DNA of 64,000 bases from an uncultured Fibrobacter sp. GTDB lineage: Bacteria; Fibrobacterota; Fibrobacteria; Fibrobacterales; Fibrobacteraceae. Shown piece after piece: positions 1 through 6,337 of the stretch. The notes beneath the pieces were generated by a model, which saw only the letters and a program-made list of their open reading frames with translations, had not been told where the DNA came from and made no database searches. Position 1 is the first letter of the stretch. Each line of letters begins with the position of its first letter. Position numbers and translations under genes: made by a program. The stretch is from contig CAKUWY010000002.1 of NCBI GenBank assembly GCA_934699585.1, positions 124,001 to 188,000 of the forward strand, written 5' to 3'.

Positions 1-606
1 TTTCTAGTAAATCGATTAAATCCTGAAAAGATGATCAAAGCATATTCAGATTATTGCGGGCAAGAAATAAGGAAAATCTTCCCTGAGGCAAATGACAATT
101 CAATCGAAAGTATAATAAAACAGCTCCATTCTCAATTAAAAAATACAATTGTTCCACTTTCTCAGAAATATTCTTTTGAGAAATTAAAAGAGTTAGAGAA
201 CGACTACAAGTCTATGCTTGATAAACTGTCAATAGTTTTGCCTGTTGACGCATATTACTTAAGGGGAAAAAATGATGTTAAAAGTCTTTTAAATTTACTT
301 TCGGATTATATAAAAGAAGTTGAATTTACCGGTATTGAAAAGGAAGACGTCTTGCGCAATCTTATAAGCAACATGCAATCTTCTTTGACCACAAAAGCCA
401 TAGATGAATATGCCGATGGTATAAAAAAGGAATTAATAGTGTTGTTGAATAAAACCGATCGCTACAATCGTAAGATAGGCAAGAAGACCATTGACGACAT
501 TGTTTCTACAATGCTCACTGAAGACGAAAAACGAGACATAAATACGTTGATAGAATCTGTTTTAGAGCAAATAAAAAAAGATGCCGCAAAAACGACAGTT
601 TCGTAG
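1..606 (+). CDS. Unknown protein, C-terminal part (truncated by window start)
   Basis: The reading frame is open from the first base, so the ATG at 31 may be internal and the gene probably begins outside the window. The visible 201 residues are Lys/Glu/Ile/Leu-rich and look entirely alpha-helical. No signal peptide, membrane segment or catalytic motif was seen. The DNA is clearly more AT-rich than the genes around it, which suggests recent acquisition. It is followed at once by a dispersed repeat (606-726). I do not recognise the family; it could be the helical tail of a larger defence or nucleotide-binding protein, but nothing visible proves that. Confidence 0.6.
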   Translation, partial: FLVNRLNPEKMIKAYSDYCGQEIRKIFPEANDNSIESIIKQLHSQLKNTIVPLSQKYSFEKLKELENDYKSMLDKLSIVLPVDAYYLRGKNDVKSLLNLLSDYIKEVEFTGIEKEDVLRNLISNMQSSLTTKAIDEYADGIKKELIVLLNKTDRYNRKIGKKTIDDIVSTMLTEDEKRDINTLIESVLEQIKKDAAKTTVS

Positions 607-726
607 CTTTTTGCGTTAGGGATAGTGACCCCTTGGGGCGGAGACTTGCGCTAGCAAGGCTCCGTGAGCGAAGCGAGTATAGCCCGACCCGGCATGGCCC
701 CTATCGCCTGCGGCTCCAGGGTGACA
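606..726. repeat. Dispersed intergenic repeat, left copy (unoccupied form)
   Basis: This stretch shares its order of blocks with 1682-1805: TTTTGCGTTAGGGAT, then GGCGGAGACTTGC, then GCAAGGCTCC, then AGCGAGTA and AGCCCGACCCG. GAGACTTGC and GCAAGGCTC form an imperfect hairpin whose loop here is only GCTA (650-653). The two copies bracket the metallophosphoesterase gene as direct repeats. Confidence 0.8.
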
Positions 727-767
727 GATGGGGACAAGCCGGTGAACGCCCATATTTTATCATCGTT

Positions 768-1610
768 TCACTCCACTTCCACCAAGAAATCTTCCCGTTT
801 TAGCCCGTATTCTGCGAACGGGTTCTCGTCGGGGTAACCCACTGGATTGCACAGCAGCAAGTGCCTTTTGCCAAGTTTGTCAATGTACTCTCGCTTGATG
901 GCGGTGTGCGTGTGGCCTGCCTGCCAAATACTCCCGTCATCCAAGTTTTCGAGGTATTTTGCTCCGTGAAAATAGAAGAAGTTCGAGTAGGGGTCTTGTC
1001 GGTACCGTTCTGCCATATCGAATTCCAGTGGCAGAAAGTGCGACATCATAATTTTGGGATGCTGCGCAGTAAGTTTGCGGAATACGCTATCATAGTAGTG
1101 CCAGAGTTTATCCGTGTTGTTCTGCATGTATTTCCAATGGATTCCGTCGAACCAGCGCGTCGCCCACAGAATTTTGTTCGTAATTTCGGATGCAGCGGGT
1201 GTATGCTTGTATTTGAAATCGCACATGCCCATACAACCTGCGACACCATCTGCGATGCGGTTCTCAAGTAACTGAACGTTCTGGATTTTTTCTGCTTCGG
1301 CAAGAAAGTACTTTATTTTGCTTTCGGATGTAGCAAATTCCTTGTCCGCTCCGAAGCGCCCCAGATATTCGGTAATGATGTCGTGGTTCCCGAGGCATAC
1401 ATAAACCGAGCAGTACTTCTCGGCAATGAACTTCAGAAATTCTACGTAGGTGAAGTAATTGTTCGCAATATCGCCCGCGATGCAGCAGGCATCCGCCGGT
1501 AAAAAGTTGCGTTCAAAAAATGCTTCGAAATGTTTGCGCAATATGGCGACAGTGCGGGTCATCGGCGCATAGAAATCGACATGCAAATCGCTGATGAAGT
1601 AGTAGGTCAT
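768..1610 (-). CDS. Calcineurin-like metallophosphoesterase
   Basis: This is a 280-residue cytoplasmic protein of the binuclear metallophosphoesterase superfamily, which hydrolyses phosphomonoesters, phosphodiesters or nucleotides. The metal-binding motifs appear in the usual order: DLH at residues 8-10, GD at 46-47, GNHD at 74-77, a His at 191 and GHTH at 232-235. The physiological substrate cannot be told from the sequence. The gene stands alone. A TAGATTTA box lies only 4 nt before the ATG, so the mRNA is probably leaderless. Related repeats on both sides (606-726 and 1682-1805) make the gene look like a bracketed cassette. Confidence 0.85.
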   Translation of the reverse strand: MTYYFISDLHVDFYAPMTRTVAILRKHFEAFFERNFLPADACCIAGDIANNYFTYVEFLKFIAEKYCSVYVCLGNHDIITEYLGRFGADKEFATSESKIKYFLAEAEKIQNVQLLENRIADGVAGCMGMCDFKYKHTPAASEITNKILWATRWFDGIHWKYMQNNTDKLWHYYDSVFRKLTAQHPKIMMSHFLPLEFDMAERYRQDPYSNFFYFHGAKYLENLDDGSIWQAGHTHTAIKREYIDKLGKRHLLLCNPVGYPDENPFAEYGLKREDFLVEVE

Positions 1611-1614
1611 GGCC

Positions 1615-1622
1615 TAAATCTA
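1615..1622 (-). promoter_or_regulatory. -7 promoter box of metallophosphoesterase
   Basis: TAGATTTA on the minus strand fits TAnnTTTG-like boxes and ends 4 nt before the ATG, predicting transcription to start at or next to the start codon. Confidence 0.55.
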
Positions 1623-1681
1623 TACTCACTGGTTTTGCATGTCAAGGGGTAAACCGCGAGTCTTTTTTGTGATACGAAACT

Positions 1682-1805
1682 TTTGCGTTAGGGATTGTCA
1701 CCCGACAGGGCGGAGACTTGCATCCTTTGGTTCCAGGTGGCGGATCAAGTCCGCCATGACGTAAAGCAAGGCTCCGGGAGCGTAGCGAGTAAAGCCCGAC
1801 CCGCG
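1682..1805. repeat. Dispersed intergenic repeat, right copy (occupied form)
   Basis: Same repeat as 606-726, but the hairpin loop between GAGACTTGC (ending at 1721) and GCAAGGCTCC (from 1766) holds 44 bp instead of 4. The extra piece is itself a known local repeat type (1722-1765). Confidence 0.8.
1722..1765 (+). repeat. ATGAC-tailed hairpin nested in another repeat
   Basis: It contains GGCGGA-TCAAG-TCCGCC followed by ATGACG. The TCAAG loop and ATGAC tail recur in the hairpins at 6237 and 57454 with different stems. Comparison with 646-663 shows the same site without it. Confidence 0.75.
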
Positions 1806-1867
1806 CGTGCGTGGGGAACGCCATGTAAAATTTTCTTTCACCCCTAGCCAAGATTCTGAATATTAGG

Positions 1868-1875
1868 TACATTAC
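1868..1875 (+). promoter_or_regulatory. -7 box of the DUF1016 gene
   Basis: TACATTAC; a very similar TATATTAC stands in the same position before the RhuM leader hairpin (55906). Predicted transcription start is near 1880, the first base of the leader hairpin. Confidence 0.5.
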
Positions 1876-1879
1876 CGCC

Positions 1880-1921
1880 AGACGCGTTTCTCTGTCGAAT
1901 GGAGAAATGCGTCTTTTTTTT
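1880..1921 (+). promoter_or_regulatory. Terminator-like leader hairpin of the DUF1016 gene
   Basis: A 13-bp stem (1880-1892 with 1902-1914, one G-T pair) around a 9-nt loop is followed by a run of eight T. It has the form of an intrinsic terminator, yet lies between the promoter box and the start codon, so it may attenuate transcription or yield a short RNA. A second small palindrome (1965-1979) precedes the ribosome binding site. Confidence 0.65.
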
Positions 1922-1993
1922 ATTTCGATTTTCGGGATAAAGGGGACGCCTCTAACATCAACTAGCCGCAATTTGCGGCAAATGGAGGCTAAA

Positions 1994-3103
1994 ATGGCTA
2001 AAAAGAAAGAGATTGCCCCTGCAAAAGCGGTGGAGTCGTTGTTCAATAAGGTTTCGAACTTGATTGAGCAGGCCCACATGCGTGTGGCTACGGCAATGAA
2101 TGTCGCCGAGGTTTACACGAAGTACCAAATTGGGCGATATATCGTGGAAGAAGAGCAGTCCGGTAAAAAACGCGCGGAATATGGGAAACAGGTTCTTGTG
2201 GGCTTGTCGGAGCGTCTTACGGCACATTATGGAGACGGGTGGTCAGTAGAAAGCTTAACTCTTTGCAGAAAATTTTTTTCTGTATATTCGAATTTCGTAA
2301 ACAGCGTTTACGAAATTGAAAAGAATGACTCATCCAATTTGACAGACACTGTCTGTCAAATCTCGGGTACCCCAAATTTCACATTAAGTTGGTCCCATTA
2401 CCTGGTTCTCATGCGCATCAAGAATGCCGACGAACGGCGCTTTTACGAAATTGAGGCCACTTCCGGAAACTGGTCTGTTCGCGAGTTGCAGCGGCAGTAT
2501 GGTTCAAGCCTGTACGAACGTCTTGCGCTGAGCCGCGACAAGGAGCAGGTCGCCCGCCTGTCGCGTGTTGGCAACGTGGTGGAAAAGCCGGAGGATATCA
2601 TCAAGAATCCGGTGACACTGGAATTTGTCGGCTTGAAACCGGATGCATCGTATTCGGAATCGAACCTGGAATCAGCTATCATCGGCAAGTTGCAGGAATT
2701 CCTGCTGGAACTGGGGAAGGGTTTCCTGTTTGAAGCGCGTCAGAAGCGTTTCTCCTTTGACGAAGACGATTACTATGTGGACTTGGTCTTGTACAATCGG
2801 CTGTTGCAGTGCTATGTACTCGTTGACTTGAAGGTCGACAAGTTGACGCACCAGGATCTCGGCCAGATGCAGATGTATGTAAACTATTACGACCGCTATG
2901 TAAAGCAGGATTTTGAAAAGCCTACCATTGGCATTTTGCTTTGCAAGGAGAAGAAGGATACCCTTGTGAAGCTGACTTTGCCCGAGGATGCGAATATTTA
3001 CGCCTCCGCCTATGAGCTGTATCTGCCGGACAAGAAACTTCTGCAGGCGAAGGTCAAGGAATGGGCAAATGAATTTGAAACGTCCCCATTTTTCAAAAAA
3101 TGA
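1994..3103 (+). CDS. YhcG/DUF1016-family PDDEXK nuclease-like protein
   Basis: This 369-residue protein matches the YhcG/DUF1016 family: an N-terminal helical DUF1016_N part (YQIGRYIVEEEQ, GWSVESLTLCRKFF), the SWSHYLVLMRI segment, and a C-terminal PDDEXK nuclease-like domain with DDYYVDLVLYN and VLVDLKVDKLTHQDLGQM, holding the Asp and Asp-x-Lys positions. Family members are accessory proteins linked to defence or restriction loci; exact function is uncertain. The start at 1994 is chosen because GGAGG (1984-1988) precedes it; an upstream ATG at 1907 lies inside the leader hairpin. Two perfect palindromes sit inside the coding sequence (2291-2317, 2337-2361), in the linker before SWSHY. No restriction or methylase partner is next to it. 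Confidence 0.85.
   Translation: MAKKKEIAPAKAVESLFNKVSNLIEQAHMRVATAMNVAEVYTKYQIGRYIVEEEQSGKKRAEYGKQVLVGLSERLTAHYGDGWSVESLTLCRKFFSVYSNFVNSVYEIEKNDSSNLTDTVCQISGTPNFTLSWSHYLVLMRIKNADERRFYEIEATSGNWSVRELQRQYGSSLYERLALSRDKEQVARLSRVGNVVEKPEDIIKNPVTLEFVGLKPDASYSESNLESAIIGKLQEFLLELGKGFLFEARQKRFSFDEDDYYVDLVLYNRLLQCYVLVDLKVDKLTHQDLGQMQMYVNYYDRYVKQDFEKPTIGILLCKEKKDTLVKLTLPEDANIYASAYELYLPDKKLLQAKVKEWANEFETSPFFKK
2291..2317. repeat. Perfect 12-bp palindrome inside the DUF1016 gene
   Basis: AATTTCGTAAAC, 3-nt spacer AGC, GTTTACGAAATT. It encodes part of the linker FVNSVYEI. Confidence 0.95.
2337..2361. repeat. Second perfect 12-bp palindrome inside the DUF1016 gene
   Basis: ATTTGACAGACA, 1-nt spacer, TGTCTGTCAAAT. 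It encodes NLTDTVCQI and lies only 19 bp after the first palindrome. Confidence 0.95.
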
Positions 3104-3160
3104 AAAACAGCGGGCTTCGAGCCGTCTTTATCCGCTTTTTTCCGCACCCGCAGGCCGTTT

Positions 3161-3184
3161 GCCCCTAGCCTCTTGCCCCTAAAT
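3161..3184 (+). repeat. Heptamer tract before the aminotransferase
   Basis: Units CCCCTAG, CCTCTTG, CCCCTAA with 7-bp period, ending next to the promoter box at 3188. Pyrimidine-rich on the coding strand. Confidence 0.65.
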
Positions 3185-3187
3185 TTC

Positions 3188-3195
3188 TATCTTTG
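3188..3195 (+). promoter_or_regulatory. -7 box of the aminotransferase gene
   Basis: TATCTTTG matches TAnnTTTG exactly. It overlaps a possible TTG start at 3193 and so argues for the ATG at 3226. Confidence 0.6.
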
Positions 3196-3225
3196 GCCTC
3201 GGAATTTTTTAACAGGACCAAGGTC

Positions 3226-4521
3226 ATGAACTACAATCCTCTCGCAGAACAGGCCAACGCGGAACTTTCCGCAAACGGCTGCAGCGTACTTTCCATGCTT
3301 TCCGAAAGGGGCAAGGCCATCTTCTTCCCCCGCAAGGGCATTCTGGGCCAGGGCGCCGAAGCCAAAGGCTCTGCCATCAACGCCACCATCGGAACCGCCC
3401 TCGAAGACGACGGCAGCCCCCTGGTCCTTGACTGCGTGCTCAAGAGCCTGAACCTGCCCAAGACGTCGTTCCTGTACGCCCCCAGCTTCGGCAACCCCGA
3501 CCTGCGCAAGGCCTGGAAAGAGCAGATTATCCGCAAGAATCCGACCCTCGCCACCAAGAAATTCAGCAACCCGGTCGTGACCGCAGCCCTCACCCACGCC
3601 ATCAGCTGCGCGGGCTACCTCTTCCTCAATCCGGGCGACGAGGTGATTATCCCCGACCTGTACTGGGACAACTACGAACTGGTGTTCGAGAACAGCTGCG
3701 GCGCAAAGATCAAGACCTTCAATACCTTCAAGGACGGCGGGTTCGATACCGAGGCCCTGAAGAAGGCCCTTGCCGAAAGCAAGAGCCAAAAGAAGGTGGT
3801 GCTGTTGAACTTCCCCAACAACCCCACGGGCTATACCGCCACCGAAAAAGAAGCGGTGGAAATCGCCAAGATCCTTACCGAATGTGCCGCCGCCGGCAAC
3901 AAGGTGGTGGCCCTGCTGGACGACGCCTACTTTGGACTGGTCTATGAGGACGGCGTGACCAAGGAATCCATCTTCACAAAGATTGTGGACGCCCACGAGA
4001 ACCTGCTGGCTGTCAAGCTGGACGGCCCCACCAAGGAAGACTACGTGTGGGGTTTCCGCGTCGGCTTTATGAGCTTTGGTTTCAAGGGCGCCACAGAGGC
4101 CCAGCTGAAGGCTCTCGAAGACAAGGCCGCCGGTACGGTCCGCGGAAACATCTCTAACGCCCCCAGCATCAGCCAGAAGATTCTGCTGGCCGCCTTCCAG
4201 AGCGAAGAATACCTGCAGCAGAAGCAGGAAAAGTACAACACGCTCAAGAAGCGTTTTGACATCATCAAGCAGGAACTCGCTGCCCACCCGGAATACAAGG
4301 ACGCCTTCGAGGCCATGCCCTGCAACAGCGGCTACTTCATGTGCATCAAGCCCAAGGGTGTAGATGCCGAACAGCTCCGCCAGAAGCTCATCAGCGACTA
4401 CAGCACGGGTACCATCATGCTTTCGGGCCTTATCCGCATAGCATTCAGCGCCGTGCCAACCGACAAGTTGGGCAAGCTGTTCGAAAATATTTATAATTGT
4501 GTTTTAGAGATTAGAGGCTAG
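3226..4521 (+). CDS. Class I/II PLP-dependent aminotransferase
   Basis: A 431-residue fold-type I aminotransferase, probably acting on aromatic or acidic amino acids in the cytoplasm. Visible hallmarks are NPTG (residues 199-202), the DDAYFG segment that binds the PLP pyridine nitrogen (232-237), a Lys at 270 in GPTKEDYVWGFR as likely Schiff-base lysine, and the following Arg-Val-Gly. The ATG at 3226 is preferred because a promoter box overlaps the TTG at 3193. Its last codons run into the heptamer tract at 4501-4535, so the repeat supplies the stop codon. Substrate specificity cannot be read from the motifs. Confidence 0.85.
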   Translation: MNYNPLAEQANAELSANGCSVLSMLSERGKAIFFPRKGILGQGAEAKGSAINATIGTALEDDGSPLVLDCVLKSLNLPKTSFLYAPSFGNPDLRKAWKEQIIRKNPTLATKKFSNPVVTAALTHAISCAGYLFLNPGDEVIIPDLYWDNYELVFENSCGAKIKTFNTFKDGGFDTEALKKALAESKSQKKVVLLNFPNNPTGYTATEKEAVEIAKILTECAAAGNKVVALLDDAYFGLVYEDGVTKESIFTKIVDAHENLLAVKLDGPTKEDYVWGFRVGFMSFGFKGATEAQLKALEDKAAGTVRGNISNAPSISQKILLAAFQSEEYLQQKQEKYNTLKKRFDIIKQELAAHPEYKDAFEAMPCNSGYFMCIKPKGVDAEQLRQKLISDYSTGTIMLSGLIRIAFSAVPTDKLGKLFENIYNCVLEIRG

Positions 4522-4535
4522 GATTTAGAGGCTAG
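4501..4535 (+). repeat. Heptamer tract, left arm of the palindrome around the four-helix-bundle gene
   Basis: Five units in a row end in TAG: GTTTTAG, AGATTAG, AGGCTAG, GATTTAG, AGGCTAG. They overlap the aminotransferase stop and abut the next start. The arm at 4901-4935 is its inverted counterpart. Confidence 0.85.
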
Positions 4536-4540
4536 TGAGA

Positions 4541-4912
4541 ATGAATAGCTACAAGGACTTGATTGTTTGGAAAAAATCCGTGGATATGGTCGTTCAATTG
4601 TACGACTATATTCAAGGTTTTCCAAAAAATGAGTCTTATGCGCTATCAGACCAGATGCGTCGTGCAGCAATTTCCATTCCGTCAAATATCGCAGAAGGAT
4701 ACGAACGCAGTACAACAGCTGAATACATTCGTTTCTTAATGATTGCAAGAGGGTCTAAGGCCGAACTAGAAACACAGTTGCATATTTGCAATCAATTAAA
4801 AATGGGCAGAGTAGAAAAAAATTCTGTATTGCAATCCAATTGCGAAGAAATTGGAAAAATGCTAAATTCATTGATAAGTTCGTTAAACCGTAAACAAACC
4901 CCTAGATCCTAG
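4541..4912 (+). CDS. Four-helix-bundle protein (S23 / 23S rRNA intervening-sequence family)
   Basis: This 123-residue protein matches the four-helix-bundle family first seen in 23S rRNA intervening sequences (TIGR02436). It has the N-terminal YKDLIVWKKSVDMV, the signature SIPSNIAEG and the GSKAELETQL segment. The family is small, basic and RNA-binding in character, and is structurally related to the Avd protein of diversity-generating retroelements; the role of free-standing copies is unknown. A GTG at 4535 is a possible alternative start; neither has a good ribosome binding site. The gene lies between inverted heptamer arms that overlap both its ends, and its DNA is more AT-rich than its neighbours. 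No reverse transcriptase or rRNA gene is visible nearby. Confidence 0.85.
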   Translation: MNSYKDLIVWKKSVDMVVQLYDYIQGFPKNESYALSDQMRRAAISIPSNIAEGYERSTTAEYIRFLMIARGSKAELETQLHICNQLKMGRVEKNSVLQSNCEEIGKMLNSLISSLNRKQTPRS

Positions 4913-4935
4913 TCTCTAGATCCTAGCCCCTACTG
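4901..4935 (+). repeat. Heptamer tract, right arm of the palindrome, leading into gltA
   Basis: Units CCTAGAT, CCTAGTC, TCTAGAT, CCTAGCC, CCTACTG. It supplies the stop of the four-helix-bundle gene and ends at the GGAGG of citrate synthase. Confidence 0.85.
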
Positions 4936-4943
4936 GAGGTATC

Positions 4944-6233
4944 ATGTCCGAAAACGCTACCTTGAATTACAACGGAAAGAGTTACGAACTCCCCGTGGTT
5001 GAAGGCACCGAAAACGAACACGGTCTCGACATCAGCACTTTGCGCAAGAGTTCCGGCCTGGTGACCCTGGACTACGGTTACCTGAACACGGGCAGCACCA
5101 AGAGTTCTATTACCTACGTGGACGGCGAGAAGGGGATTCTCCGTTACCGCGGCTACTCCATCGAGGACCTGGCCGAAAAGGCCACCTTCCCCGAAACCGC
5201 ATGGCTCCTGATTTACGGCGAGCTGCCTAACCCCGAGCAGCTGGGGCATTTCCGCACGTTGCTTACCGAAAACGCACTGCTCCACGAAAACCTGCTGCAC
5301 TTTTTCCGTGAGATGCCGCCCAGCGCCCACCCCATGGGCATTCTCAGTTCCATCGTGAACGCCGTGGGCCTTTTCACTCCCCGCTTCTACGACGACGAAA
5401 ACATCGCCAGCGCTTTTGAGCTGACTACCGCGGGCCTTATCTCCAAGATCCGCACCATCGCCGCCTTCTCTTACAAGGCAAGCATCGGCGAGCCCTTTGT
5501 TTACCCCGAAGCAGAACGCAGCTACTGCAGTAACTTCTTGAACATGATGTTCAGCAGCAAGGCCAGGCCCTACCACCTGGACCCCATCATGGAAAAGGCG
5601 CTGAACACGCTGTTGATTGTGCACGCCGACCACGAGCAAAACTGCTCCACTTCTACCGTGCGTATGGTGGGCAGCTCCCAGGCGAACCTTTACGCCAGCA
5701 TCTGCGCCGGCATCTGCGCCCTGTGGGGCCCGCTCCACGGCGGTGCCAACCAGGCTGTTCTGGAAACGCTTCTCCGTATCCAGAACAGCGGCATGACCAT
5801 CGAGCAGGTGATGGAAAAGGCCAAAGACAAGAACGATCCCTTCCGCCTTTCCGGATTCGGCCACCGGGTGTACAAGAGTTACGACCCTCGTGCCAAAGTT
5901 TTGAAAAAGCTCATGGGCCAGGTGTTCGAGCACGAACACATCAACGACCCGTTGCTGGAAATCGCGCTGAAGCTAGAAGAAGCCGCCCTGAAGGACGACT
6001 ACTTCATTGCCCGCAAGCTCTACCCCAACGTGGACTTCTATTCGGGCATTCTCTACCGTGCCATGGGTATCCCCACCAACATGCTCACGGTGATGTTCGC
6101 CATTGGCCGCTTGCCCGGCTGGATTGCCCACTGGAAAGAGATGCACGACGACCCGAATTCCAAGATCAACAGGCCCCGCCAGATTTACGTGGGCGAAACG
6201 GCCAGACCTTGGATCGATCGGAATAAGCGATAA
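4944..6233 (+). CDS. gltA: Citrate synthase
   Basis: A 429-residue type II (hexameric-length) citrate synthase, condensing oxaloacetate and acetyl-CoA in the cytoplasm. The catalytic residues are present: His265 in LHGGANQAV, His307 in GFGHRVYKSYDPRA and Asp364 in NVDFYSG. The start has a good Shine-Dalgarno sequence (GGAGGT, 7 nt spacing). No clear -7 box separates it from the heptamer arm, so transcription may come from upstream. A bidirectional terminator follows. Confidence 0.95.
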   Translation: MSENATLNYNGKSYELPVVEGTENEHGLDISTLRKSSGLVTLDYGYLNTGSTKSSITYVDGEKGILRYRGYSIEDLAEKATFPETAWLLIYGELPNPEQLGHFRTLLTENALLHENLLHFFREMPPSAHPMGILSSIVNAVGLFTPRFYDDENIASAFELTTAGLISKIRTIAAFSYKASIGEPFVYPEAERSYCSNFLNMMFSSKARPYHLDPIMEKALNTLLIVHADHEQNCSTSTVRMVGSSQANLYASICAGICALWGPLHGGANQAVLETLLRIQNSGMTIEQVMEKAKDKNDPFRLSGFGHRVYKSYDPRAKVLKKLMGQVFEHEHINDPLLEIALKLEEAALKDDYFIARKLYPNVDFYSGILYRAMGIPTNMLTVMFAIGRLPGWIAHWKEMHDDPNSKINRPRQIYVGETARPWIDRNKR

Positions 6234-6236
6234 TAA

Positions 6237-6258
6237 CCCGCTCAAGGCGGGCATGACC
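6237..6258 (+). repeat. ATGAC-tailed hairpin after gltA
   Basis: CCCGC-TCAAG-GCGGG followed by CATGACC, starting within a few bases of the gltA stop; same loop as 1722-1765 and 57454-57475. Confidence 0.65.
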
Positions 6259-6265
6259 ATTAAAA

Positions 6266-6296
6266 AATCCTCGGTTTTAGACCGAGGATTTTTTTT
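6266..6296. terminator. Bidirectional intrinsic terminator between gltA and metY
   Basis: AATCCTCGGT and ACCGAGGATT form a 10-bp stem with T run on the plus side and A run on the other, serving the two convergent genes. Confidence 0.85.
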
Positions 6297-6304
6297 GACG
6301 TTGG

Positions 6305-6330
6305 CCCCGGTACTGCGACCGGGGTGACAG
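6305..6330 (+). repeat. Hairpin repeat with TGAC tail before the metY end
   Basis: CCCCGGT and ACCGGGG pair around ACTGCG and are followed by TGACAG; likely a member of the ATGAC-tailed family. Confidence 0.5.
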
Positions 6331-6337
6331 GCGGGAA

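Noticed and set aside
3193..3225. TTG start for the aminotransferase
   Set aside because: The codon lies within the TATCTTTG promoter box; the ATG at 3226 is more plausible.
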